Source: Craterostigma plantagineum (lineage: Eukaryota; Streptophyta; Magnoliopsida; Lamiales; Linderniaceae). From it: a stretch of 64,000 nucleotides of DNA. Shown here in pieces: positions 46,652 through 56,940 of the stretch (positions are counted from its first letter, which is position 1; every line of letters starts with the position of its first letter). The stretch spans positions 1-64,000 of the forward strand of contig JAPQWV010001627.1 in the NCBI GenBank assembly GCA_027422505.1. The letters are read 5' to 3'. The notes under the pieces are model-generated. The model was not told the DNA's origin and did no database searches. It saw only the letters and a program-made list of their open reading frames with translations. The position numbers and the translations under genes were made by a program.

Positions 46652-47049
46652 AGTGGCTTAAAGTCATATGAAATAGCGCTGACCGCCGTTCTTGGTGTTG
46701 AACTCATCCATGAAATAGTCGTAGTGAGGTTCATACTTTTGCCCCACTTCGTAATGGAGCACTTGAAGGCCTTCACCGTGCTCTGTTGTTACATTTTTGT
46801 ATTTTATTATAGAATGAAAGCTTAAAAGAAGGGAACAAATTGAAGTATTATTGCTCTACCATTACTAATTATTAACCAAGACAATCCTCAATTGTAGACA
46901 TAAAAGAGTGCATACATACCTACAGGGATGAAGGTGAAGTCTGCAATTCTTTTCTCGATTCTACTGACAATCTCAGCTTGCCCTCTTTGTAGAAATGTCC
47001 CGGAACTCGTACGTACCCTGCAAACGTTGTAACGTAAGATTGTGACGAA

Positions 47050-47083
<34 letters not shown>

Positions 47084-47772
47084 AGAAATATATATATGTC
47101 GATCCAAACCAAGAAATATATATATGTCGATCCAAACCAAGTATATATATATATATATATATATATAAGAGGAATTTTATGGTGCTCACCTTATGTGAGC
47201 ACTTATGTGGGCACTTTGTTGATGTGGCACCGGTTCGTGCCATTTCAACATCCCACATCGGCATCTAATGTTATGCCGTCTTAATTAACACTTTCTAGGT
47301 GTCATTAGTCGACATTACGGATGCTGATATGGTATATTGACGCGATACATTTCATTGACACGTAAAATGTTATGTAAGGCGTCAATATGCAACATCAGCA
47401 TCCGAAATGTCGACTAATGAGACCTAGAATGTGTTAATTAAGACGACATAACCTTAAATGTCGATGTAGGATGTTGAATGGCACGAACCGGTGCCACATC
47501 AACAAAGTGCCCACATGTGAGCACCATAAAATTCCTCTATATATGTATATACCTGCTGTCTACGCTCCTTCCAGTTTCAGCATCAACGACGGTCGACTTC
47601 TCCATGTGAGGTTTTGAAAGGTTGATCAGATACTCGCATTCCTCTTTCGACTGCGAAATCATACGTTTTGGTATAAACATTATATACTTTACCAGAATCA
47701 CATATCTCATCGAAACATTACGGTGCAACACACCATATACAACTTACAAGGCCTCAAGCCACAATAATCTTG

Positions 47773-47806
<34 letters not shown>

Positions 47807-48242
47807 GATTATTATTATTTGACCAGACTATCCTATCAAATGTGTTAATTACCAGGAATTATGATAAATGGATGCTCGAGGCTCCCAAGAAATAACCTCG
47901 ACCCATGGATCTCTCATCTCCTCATTTCTATTACGACAACGATAGCAAGAAAAAAAGGTGAAAAACTAATCATAAAAAAAAGATTGAGATATGTATTGCT
48001 GTGGTGATTAATTTAACTAATTAGCTTAACGAATTCATCGATGAATGATGAGCGATATGGCTGAGGTCGCGTGCTTTGCGAGCGCCCTTTAAAGTGCTGC
48101 TCGTCAGACCCAAAAGCGCTACGATCACTAACGATGTCAGAATCAAAAGTCCGTACAACACAAAAGACGCCGACAACAAAGACGATGCTCCTTTACGCGG
48201 CAAACCCTTGCCGTAGTAGTACTGCCTACCCTTCACAGCCAT
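46152..48242 (-). CDS. Prolyl 4-hydroxylase, membrane-anchored, with lesions
   Basis: Fe(II)/2-oxoglutarate enzyme hydroxylating prolines of cell-wall glycoproteins in ER/Golgi. Exons on minus: 48242-48031 (MAVKGRQYYYGKGLPRKG, then one membrane segment, type II anchor); 47927-47853 (PWVEVISWEPRASIYHN); 47650-47553 (SKEECEYLINLSKPHMEKST); 47017-46920 (RVRTSSGTFLQRGQAEIV); 46782 to about 46678 (LQVLHYEVGQKYEPHYDYF, with the HxD iron site); 46518-46331 (SDVEEGGETIFPAANGNFSS, DALLFWSMNPDATLDPTSLH, distal His); 46225-46152 (CPVIKGNKWSSTKWLRVHQY, 2-oxoglutarate Lys). Splice sites are GT-AG and phases agree elsewhere. Two faults: exon 2 ends AATTCCTG where AATTTCCTG is expected (1-nt loss, frame break), and the ATMLMYL segment after NGGQR is absent beside a GA microsatellite, with no proper donor. 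Either a recent pseudogene or assembly errors. Confidence 0.85.
46555..46649. repeat. GA microsatellite inside the prolyl 4-hydroxylase gene
   Basis: About 45 GA units with a small interruption (GATGAGAGTA at 46607). It occupies the place where the end of exon 5 would be expected. Confidence 0.97.
47169..47537. mobile_element. Foldback MITE, 369 bp, in a prolyl 4-hydroxylase intron
   Basis: The ends GAGGAATTTTATGGTGCTCA and their exact reverse complement are the tips of an inverted repeat that continues through most of both halves (GCACCGGTTCGTGCCA, TTAATTAA and CGACATT blocks mirrored). The spacer is under 100 bp. Flanks are TATA-rich, so the TSD is unclear; a TA duplication is possible. 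No coding capacity. Confidence 0.85.
47772..47820. repeat. TTA microsatellite in prolyl 4-hydroxylase intron 2
   Basis: About 15 ATT units with one interruption. Confidence 0.95.
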
Positions 48243-48540
48243 GGATGTTATTAGATTACTACTAATTAGATAATTCGTATTTGGTCGATAAATCTCCCTT
48301 TAATCGTTTTTTTCAAATTGAGGATCTGAAATGGTAAAGATAATAATGATAACGGTTTGGTTTGGTTTTATAAAGTTGAAATTAGAGGAAACTAAAAAGG
48401 TTTCTTGATACGGAACGTTTTTGTCAGCTGTAATAAAAGCTTAATCTATGCCTATAGATAGGTCAACTTTGAAATTGATTAGAGTTTTCCTGAAAAAGAT
48501 TATGAACATTTGTGGATGAAGCAAACATATAATAATCTGC
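48243..48540 (-). other. Upstream region of prolyl 4-hydroxylase
   Basis: 300 bp between the start codon and the gypsy element; presumably the 5' UTR and core promoter. No distinctive motif was read. Confidence 0.4.
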
Positions 48541-51500
48541 TGTCGCGAATCCGGTACTTAGACATTTTTTTTAAACTATCCTCGTAGCCGCGCCTTCACA
48601 ACTGGCACGCTCCAATCAAATCCGCCTCGCGGAACTTCGCCTTGAACACGTTCAGCCTCCCAACACGTCGCCATGCCTTATAAAGCGGAAACGGAACAAG
48701 ACTGTAATACCCGTAAAAATTTATACGGGATTACTTCAATAATATTCGAAATGTACGGAATCGAATTTCGAACAAGAAACGATTTCTTTTCGAAACGAGC
48801 CCAAAATTTACAATTGGGCCCGAAAAAAGTTAAATGGACCAAAAATTTATTTATGGGCCAAATGAAGAAAATAATGGCCCAAAATAAAAGGTTGGGAGTT
48901 GGGTCCTTTAATAAAATTTAATTGGGCCGAAAACAAAAAGTGAAAGTCAAATAAGTAAAAAAAAAATTAAAATTAAAAATAATAATACTAATAATAAAAA
49001 TGCCGAAATTATTTAGAGTCCAAATATTATATAATTATATAAAAAAATAATATAATGGTATCTCCATGATTCCATGTGAACATGAGGACAAGATCACCAA
49101 CAAGCCACCTCATGGTTGCATGGAGACAAGTTCTAAACCTAATGCCATCTCATGAGGACAAAATAACAACCAATAAATCAAAAATAATAGAGCGAAAGAG
49201 AGGGGAGGCCGAAATTTGATCAAAACCCAAGTTGTAAGTTGGAAGCTTCCTTATTTACTAAAGCATAACATGATGAGCTAATACATCTCTTAGCATGAGG
49301 ACAAGAATAAGAGAGGAACATGTTAAGGTGACGAGCTTGAATATTCCCTAACCAAAAGAGAAAACCATGTTGGGGAGGGGGAGAGTCATCACCTAATACA
49401 CCCAAAACCTAATGTACATGAGTACAAGATAAAGCAAATGGAATAGAGAAAGGGGAGGGACCGTGAGATAGAGGGAGAACCCAAGAGAGAGAGAGGGAAA
49501 GAAAGAGAAAAGGAGAGAAGAAAAAAAAAAGAGAGAGGAAAGAAAAGGGGGAAGAGCCGAGGGAGAAGGAAAGAAAGGGAAAAAAAAAGAAAGAAAAGTG
49601 GGGAGAAGAAGAGAAGGAAAGAGGGAGGAGGAGAAAAACCCGCGGATAAGTGGAGGGGCTCGGGATCGGAATTTCTAGGGTCGGAATTACGGAAACAAGG
49701 TAGGTGAAGATCACCTACACGCGTAAACATTTTTTTAACTCGTGATTTCTACATGTTGCATAGTAATTTATGTGATCGTATGAAATTTGTGATTTACATG
49801 CTAATAGATGCTCGAACGTGATCTCATGCTCGCTATATGAATACTTGTGTGTCGTCACCATTCTATGCCGTTTAATTTTTCATGCTACTTGCGTTTAGGT
49901 CGTGAAATATTCGGGGTTTAGGTAGGGAGATTGGAAATTAAGAAATTTATGAGCAAATTCGGGTATTAGTATAAATTAGGGTTTTCTAGGGTTTCTTTCA
50001 AATTCGAAGGTCTAAAATAAATATTCCAAAAACTCGGTTGGGGTGTTTTGTATAATTTTCAGAGGTTTAGGGTGTTAAACAAATATTCTAAATCTCGGCT
50101 AGGGTCATTTTATAATTTTCAGAAATTTTTGAGGTGTTAAATAAACAATTAAAAATTCGGCTAGGGGTCTCTATGCAATTTCCAGAATTTTCATAGATTC
50201 AAAACTCGGCTAGGGTCCTTCGTGCAATTTTGGAAATTCCTAGGGACTAAATAATTATTAAAAATACACGGCTGGGGTTAATTATAAATTTTCAAAAGTT
50301 ATGGGGCAAAACTGGAATTTTAAAAAAACCGGGCAGCTTTGTAATTTCTGGAAATTTTTGGGGCTTAAACTGAAATTTTAAAATCCGGGGCAGATTTGTA
50401 AAATTGAGAAAATTTTTGGGTCTTAAATAAATTTAGAGTATAATTTTCTGGTCATTTTATAATTCCAAAGATTTTCGGATTTTAAGTTAAAATTTTCAAA
50501 TTCGCGTCCATAAAAGTAAAATTATGAGATTGTGGGGTTTTAAGGGGAAAATTCGGAAAAATAGTTTTAAATTAGGAATTTGAGTATTATTTTAAAAATT
50601 TGGTACTTAAAGTGAAAATAATTAAATTTTGGAACCCTTAGTAAAATTCGGAGGGAGAGTTCGACGAGTAATGTTTCGGGCCGAGTAATTCGGAACGCGG
50701 GCTTTGGGCCTGATTATTTAGAGTATGATACTTTTCGGATCGGGCCGAGCTGATACCTCGGGCCGATACGTGATAGAGAGATTTGCATTTTATGTGTTGC
50801 ATTTTACTTGCACGACATTTGCATACAAGTGTTACGAGGGAGAGTCGTGCGGAGTCACGGTAATATCGTACAGTGATGTTGAGTGGGGTAGTTTATGACC
50901 GAGTGATGGTCGTCGAATTGTATGAGTAGTGAGGTTAGGACTAAGACGCACTATATGATTGAGATGTGGGGAGTGGGCCTCCCGAGCTACTGACCCTTGT
51001 GGGGAGTGGGGCCTCCCGAGCTACGGACCCCTGCGCGCGCGTGTTGCCTTTAGTACCTAAGCCTCGGGCCCTGAATGTGATGTGATGATATGAGATATGA
51101 GATATGAGATATGAGAAAAGAGTCGAGCGTGTATATTTGTGAGATAAGTCGGGATTGGGATGTGAGAGCATTTGCATTCATGCATATTTTCATCTACTGG
51201 GCAAAAGCTCAGGGTTTACGTGTGTAGGTAAGATGGCTGATGGCGGTGACTCCACGGACTTTTGAGGGCGGCGCAGTACATGGGACGCGACCTGTGGAAC
51301 GAGATTATGTTTCGTGTTTTTAAATTTGGGCTTGGCCTTATTGGGCTTCGACCAAATGATCAAAATGTGTTTGGGTTTGAACTTATGGATTTAGACGTCG
51401 AACGTATTTGTATTATTATACTTTAAAAGTTTTTAACTAAATGGGTTTTTCGCTGCTTACGCTGCGAAAATCCGCCACAATACGTATCTAGGAAGTTGGG

Positions 51501-53041
51501 TCGTTTCAAAGACAACGTAAATTTAAGGGACCTCGCCGAGGTTCGCTCCTCGACTTAGCCCGTTTTATTCCTCGGCGAACAAAACGTACACTATAGGAAA
51601 ACTCAAACCCGTGTGGAACCGAACAGACCTCGGCCTCACCTCGCTACCCAAAACGAAGCTACTAACACGGTTATCCTAAGTGTCCCTTGGGTCTTAATCA
51701 CTCGCCTCACTCGCTCGTGAAAACCTCATCGCGACCCCCTTTGTCGAATTCTACCCCAAACGAAGAACTCGACGCCACTCCACTTGGATGCTCTCTCGCT
51801 CGCTATGAAGTGCGCTCAATTGCCTCAAGTTGCAATTTTCGTCCTCTTCCTTGGGCTGCTCTAAAACGGCATATTTATAGGCCCCAAGCTTCCTTTTTGA
51901 CTTGGTAGAAGATCTCCATTTGAACCTAGTCAAACCCTCCTTGGAAGCTTCCCATGGACTTAGCAAACCTTTGGACTTGGCGTGCCTTGGCCCGCGTCGT
52001 CCCGTAGCTCGTCGCCGCCGCGCGTGCCTGCGCGCATCGTGTCCGGCCTAGCCCACGCGGACCTCGCGCCGCGCGTGCACCTGGCCTAGCCCTCGCGGCC
52101 AGGCCCTACCATGGATCGTCTCGTCGGTCAGCTGGTCCGCCTTGGCTGGTCTCGGCCCCGGCCGTCGGCACGCCGCCGCGGCGCACCGCCGCCCCGGCCT
52201 AGTCGCGGTCCGGCCACGGCCCACGTGGTCTGGCCCGACCCGCTCCGTCGTCCGACCCACTCCATCTTGACCCGGTCCGACCCGCTCCGTTCTGACCCGG
52301 CCCGACCCGATCCGACCCGACCCATAGTCCAACCCATTTTGCACCCAAGTCGGCCGCGCCGTGCCCGCCTCGGCCTCTTCGTTCCGATGATCACCGTCTT
52401 GAACCTCAGCGTCCTAAGCGGCCTCCTGAACATCGAATCTCGTCTAAGTGTTGGAACATCAACTCCGTGCCTTAGACTCGCACGTCCTCGCCCGTCGGAC
52501 CACCGTCCGCCGTTGCTGTCATCGCTGGACCTCAGCGTCCGCGCTAGCCCGCATGCGCGCTCGCCTCCTGCGTGGCCTGCCTTGGTGCCGCACCGCGTGC
52601 CGCACATGTGCGCGCGCTGCTCCCGCCTCGCGCGCCAAGCCTCGCACAGGCCCTGCCGAGAAGTCTCGCACATCGCCTAAGTCCCATGCCACCAGTTCTC
52701 GCACACCCTGCCGAGAACTCCTGCACGCCCTTAGCCCAATGCGCCCACGATGCGCGCGCTGCCCCAACAGCCCGCGCCTGTGTGCGGCGCCCCGCGCACA
52801 GCCCTGCGCCCAGTGTGAGCGCGCGGCCCGGCCAGGCCACCTGCCTGGCCGGCCACCGTGCCGACCTCGCCGGCTCCGGCCGAGTCCTTCATTACCTCGC
52901 CGGATCCTTCCATGCGTCTTCGGGTAGAAATCGACCAAGTGTTGTTCCCCGCCAACTAATGTACCTTGGACCCGCACATCATCGCTACTTCTATAGCTCG
53001 GCCATGAATGAGCTGATGACGTGGCACTCAAGGGTGTAACA
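48541..53041 (-). repeat. 3' LTR of the gag-protease gypsy element, with nested insertion
   Basis: On + it starts TGTCGCGAATCCGG and ends AGGGTGTAACA. 48541-48702 plus 51514-52130 align with 54563-55372. The remainder (52130-53041) is GC-rich and only present here; its long ORFs on both strands have no domain and are composition artefacts. Confidence 0.82.
48703..51508 (+). mobile_element. Solo LTR, 2806 bp, with TSD AAGAC
   Basis: It starts TGTAATACCCG and ends GGGTCGTTTCA, flanked by AAGAC on both sides (48698-48702 and 51509-51513). The uninterrupted target survives in the partner LTR (AACAAGACAACG at about 54726). TGTAATACCCG/GGGTCGTTNCA termini are usual for large plant gypsy LTRs of the Tekay/Del type. 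No PBS, PPT or coding region, so it is a solo LTR formed by LTR-LTR recombination. 49440-49640 is a GA-rich tract. Confidence 0.9.
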
Positions 53042-54383
53042 ATCCTCCCCCCGCGGAGAGAGTCGGCGTCCTCGTCGACACCGTCGTCCCATTGCCGTCC
53101 CTTCTTCTCTCGTGCCAGTGCTGTCGCGCAACGTCCTCATCGACGATGTCGACTCGCTCACCTCCGTCTCCAATAAGGATTTGATGGCTTGAAGGATCTA
53201 TCGCCACCTTCGCTGCCCTAAAGAAGTCTAGCCCTAAGATCAGGTCGAAGTCACCCATATCGACCACCGTAAGGTCGACCCATCCTCGCCAACCGCCAAG
53301 GCTAAGCACCGCCGCCGCCAAGCCTCTCACTTCGATTGGGTGGGAATTAAAGGTCTCAATCGCCGCCTCATGGGAGCGCATGCTAAGTCTGAGATCCTCG
53401 ATTAGCCGACTTGCCACGAACGTGTGAGTTGCGCCCGTGTCGACAAGCCCGAACACCTCAATCTTGTTGACCCTGCACTTCACAAACAAAAGGTTCTTAG
53501 AAGGTGTACACCGAAGAGTAGTTATCCGAAGTGGGGCCATCCTCGTGATTTCCCCTTCAGTCGAACCGTCCTCGACTATCGCGGCCGCTACCTGCGTCCG
53601 CTTCGAACACTGCCTCGCTCGATTCCCCACCACGCCGCAAACGTAGCACCTGACGCCTTTGGGGTACTCCGTCGCCTCTGCCGTGGGCGCTACCTCCATT
53701 CCCTTCTTGTCCACTCCCGTCTTTCTCTTGGTCTCCTTCCCCTTCTTGGCCTTCGTGGAAGTGGTCGCCGCGGCCTCAGTCGCCGTGGCTTGCTGCTCGA
53801 TTGGCCTGATCTCGACAAGCCGCTCCGCCGCAGCATAGGCCGATGCAAGGTCCTGGACACCCTGCCGATTCAGCTCCATTTGGGGCTTGAGCCCGCCAAT
53901 AAAGGTGTAGAGTCGGTCCGTCTCGGACATATCGGTGATGCCCAACATGAGCGAGGCAAACTCGCGCACGTAGTCTCGCGCCGAGACCGTGTGCTTGAGT
54001 TTCTTCAGCGCCTCCCTCGTCACTCACGATGTGTTCCCTGGTAGAAACTGGGCCTCCAACTCACGCCTCAAATCAGCCCAGGCCGTAAGCCTTGGCCTAT
54101 TGAGCTCCGCGTCTTGCGTGAGCCTCGTCCGCCACCACAGCTTCGCGTCGTCCTCGAGATAGTTCAACGCGACATCTACCTTGTCCGCCTCTTGTATTCC
54201 CGCACCTTGGAAATACGCCTCTATGTCGTAGAGGAAGTTTTGCAACTCCCTCGCGTCACGCACTCCATTGAACATCCGCGGCTCCCTTGCGGATTTACGA
54301 CCCGTCGGTGCGGCCGGGGTCGCCATGAAACCCGCCACCAAGGTTCGAAGCGCTCCGTGCTCGGCCTCGATCCTCGCCATCAC
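53028..54383 (-). CDS. gag-protease ORF with one in-frame TGA
   Basis: One frame of 452 codons. The gag part has RMFNGVRDARELQNFLYDIE and YLEDDAKLWWRTRLTQ, then TGA at 54026-54024, then REALKKLKHTVSARDYVREF and LMLGITDMSETDRLYTFIGG. A knuckle-like CYVCGVVGNRARQC follows, with the His replaced by Asn. The protease has GLVDTGATHTFVA (active Asp), then DFDLILGLDFF. The frame runs through the PPT and stops inside the LTR. pol is absent. With the TGA read as sense, gag and protease would be intact, so particles could form but reverse transcription would need a partner element. Confidence 0.85.
53042..53056 (-). promoter_or_regulatory. Polypurine tract of the gag-protease element
   Basis: CCGCGGGGGGAGGAT on minus, right before the LTR start TGTTACACCC. 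Confidence 0.85.
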
Positions 54384-54545
54384 GCCTCCTCTGCCGCCCT
54401 TGCTGCCTTGAGCACGTTAACTTCAGCTACCAACGTCGCAACGTCGGGTAGGTTCTCTAGGGTGGTCTGTAGCTGCCCCACCCTCGTCTCCAGGTCCGTC
54501 AGTCGAGCCGCCGTCGATCGACTGCCTTCACCCATGTCGTATAAT

Positions 54546-54560
54546 GGCTCTGATACCAAC
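54546..54560 (-). promoter_or_regulatory. Primer binding site of the gag-protease element
   Basis: GTTGGTATCAGAGCC on minus, two bases past the LTR end CAACA; initiator tRNA-Met type. Confidence 0.9.
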
Positions 54561-54562
54561 TT

Positions 54563-55372
54563 TGTTGCGAATCCGGTACTTAGACAATTTGTTTTTTTTT
54601 GAAACTATCCTCGTAGCCGCGCCTTCACAACCGGCACGCATCCAATCAAATCCCGCCGCGCGGAACTTCGCCTTGAACACGTTCATCCTCCCAACACATC
54701 GCCCTGCCTTATAAAGCGGAAACGAAACAAGACAACGTAAATTTAAGGGACCTCGCTGAGCTTCGCTCCTCGACTTAGCCCGTTTTATTCCTCGACGAAC
54801 AAAACGTACACTATAGGAAAACTCAAACCCGTGTGGAACCGAACAGACCTCGGCCTCACCTCGCTACCCAAAACGAAGCTACTAACACGGTTATCCTAAG
54901 TGTCCCTTGGGATCAATCACTCGCCTCACTCGCTCGTGAAAACCTCTTCGCGACCCCCTTGTCGAAATCTCCCCCAAACGAAGAACTCGACGCCACTCCA
55001 TGGGATGCTCTCTCGCTCGCTATGAAGTGGCTCAATTGCCTCAAGTTGCAATTTTCGTCCTCTTCCTTGGGCTGCTCTAAAACGGATATTTATAGGCCCC
55101 AAGCTTCCTTTTTGACTTGGTAGAAATCATCCCTTTGAACCTAGTCAAAACCCTCCTTGGAAGCTTCCCATGGACCTTAGCAAACCTTTGCGGACTTGGC
55201 GTGCCTTGGCCAGCGTCAGTCCGCGTGTAGCCTCGCCGCATCGCTGCCTGCGCAATCGTGTACGGCCTAAGCCCACGCGGACCTCCCCTTGCACGCGCGT
55301 GAACCTAGCATAGCCCTCGCGGCCAGCCCTACCATGGATCGTCTGTCCGCGTCAGCTGGATCCGCCTTTGGC
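54563..55372 (-). repeat. Truncated 5' LTR of the gag-protease element
   Basis: It aligns with 48541-48702 and 51514-52130. It stops at 55372 where copia LTR sequence (TGTACAAGG) begins, so about 880 bp of the LTR is lost. Confidence 0.85.
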
Positions 55373-55620
55373 TGTACAAGGAAAAACAACACAGCCGTCA
55401 CTCGTAGAACCCTAGTGCAATGCCGTTAAGGATTGGGGTACCCATCTTCCCCCAAGCAAAGGTTTCACGTACGCGTATTTGAAGATACACATACCCGGTT
55501 CCGCTACGAACGTGATGGAATTACAGGTACGCATTTTATTCCGCTGATTTAGCTTAACACCGTAATTAATCCAATCAAGGCTGAAGTTTTTTCGGATCCA
55601 TGCGGTCACGGATTCCAACA
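55373..55620 (+). repeat. 5' LTR remnant of the copia element
   Basis: Matches 61163-61415 (TGTACAAGGAAA, CAGCCGTCACTC, GGTACCCATCTTCCCC, CACGGATTCCAACA), with many 1-2-nt indels. Confidence 0.88.
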
Positions 55621-55622
55621 AG

Positions 55623-55637
55623 TTGTATCAGAGCCAC
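55623..55637 (+). promoter_or_regulatory. Copia primer binding site, one base short
   Basis: TTGTATCAGAGCCAC; the canonical form is TTGGTATCAGAGC, so one G is missing. Confidence 0.8.
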
Positions 55638-56940
55638 CTTGTTTTGGATTAATTAGGATTTCTGAATATGGAAATCCACTATGAGGCACTACGAAGGGGC
55701 TCGTCGAGATTACACAGCGCAGTGCAGTCATGCGTCGTTGGGCGCTACTTCGGGAAACTGCAACCGGCGCCGTTGGGCGTGCGTGTGGCTGTGTATCTGC
55801 GAAAGTCTCGGCACGGCGGCGTCGCTGGGCGCTGTGTGATTTGTTGCTCCGGAGCAGGGCTGCCCGTCGACGAGCGAGGCAGGCCGTTGGGCACTGTCGC
55901 TCTCAAGTTTCGGCAGCATAACTCACACGACAGCGATGGTTGCTGATTCTCAGGCGGCGTAGTAGTGCAGATGAGGGATGGTGGTTGTTTTGCGGCTGTT
56001 GCTCTGCTGTAACAGAAGTTTAGGGTTTTTCTTAATGGGCTTAATTTTACTTATAGCCCATCATGTTAGCTTTCACATGCGCATGTTTAGTTAGTCGTTA
56101 GGGCATATTAGGGTTGTTTTGAGTGGGCCCAGTTCATTTTCTATAGCCCAGTTTATATTAAATACACGTTGGTGGCTCTCTATGTTATCTCCTAGGCGTA
56201 TTGCTGTACCATTGGAAAGGTTAGGGCTGCTTTAGGGTTTTTATTAATGGGCTTAAGTTTATTTTGGGCCATTTTAGTCTTTCTTTTGGGCTGCTTGGGT
56301 TTTTTTATATGGGCCATATTAATTTTAGGTAATCTTAGCCCACTTCAGATTGGACTAAATTAATTAAATTAGGTCCAATAAATGTGTTATTAGTTGGCTA
56401 TTTTCCATGACTATTCGGGGTGCTAATAAAGTCAGAAGTATTCGGAAAAATTGCGACTTTTAACAGACAATGATTATTAAATTTAATAACGGCATAAAGA
56501 TGCTTATTTTAGCATATCGATTATTAGATATATTTTATTAAAGCAGTATAGTCACCTTCGTGACCTCTGCTGTGGAGATTTTATAAATCTAATAGTCGGG
56601 ACGGTGGCGTGACATGATGCATGCGGATATTTCGACCGGCCCTTTGGAAGGCGATTATCTGTTGGCTTGTGTACGTCTGTGACGGTAAGCTGAAGTACCT
56701 GAAGGTTTTTCCATTGCGAGTAGTTGATCGGCCCTTCGGAAGGCGACTACTTGGCTGGAATAAGGTACGGACGCTTGATCGTTGCACCAGTTTGATCACT
56801 CGTGGATTGATTACCTAACCTTCGTTAGGCTCTTTTGCACAACGATTAAGCTGAAGATGGGTTGTTATTATATAGTTTTTTAATCATTATTAAAGCTAAA
56901 AATTGTAAGTTAATGCAATCATCGTTCTCTTTTCAGCAGA
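55638..56940 (+). other. Copia leader in place of gag
   Basis: No gag domain is found. Two related 33-bp copies with CGGCCCTTNGGAAGGCGA lie 92 bp apart (56635 and 56727). GGGCTTAA/TATGGGCC-type motifs recur at 56030-56330. Confidence 0.5.

Larger units (their letters stand above)
48541..55372 (-). mobile_element. Non-autonomous Ty3/gypsy element with gag and protease only
   Basis: Minus orientation: 5' LTR remnant (54563-55372), PBS (54546-54560), one gag-protease frame (53028-54383), PPT (53042-53056), 3' LTR (48541-53041, split by a solo LTR). The internal region is only 1521 bp: no RT, RNase H or integrase. Removing the nested insertion leaves a 1690-bp 3' LTR. The PBS is of the initiator tRNA-Met type. 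The far end is cut where a copia element begins, so the outer TSD cannot be checked. Confidence 0.85.

Noticed and set aside
46888..47284. ORFs rich in Tyr and Ile
   Set aside because: Translations of TA microsatellites beside a real exon and a MITE.
49389..49730. Phe/Ser/Leu-rich minus ORFs
   Set aside because: Produced by a GA-rich tract inside the solo LTR.
52111..53031. Long ORFs on both strands
   Set aside because: They lie within the GC-rich LTR of the gag-protease element; Arg/Pro/Ala-rich products without motifs.
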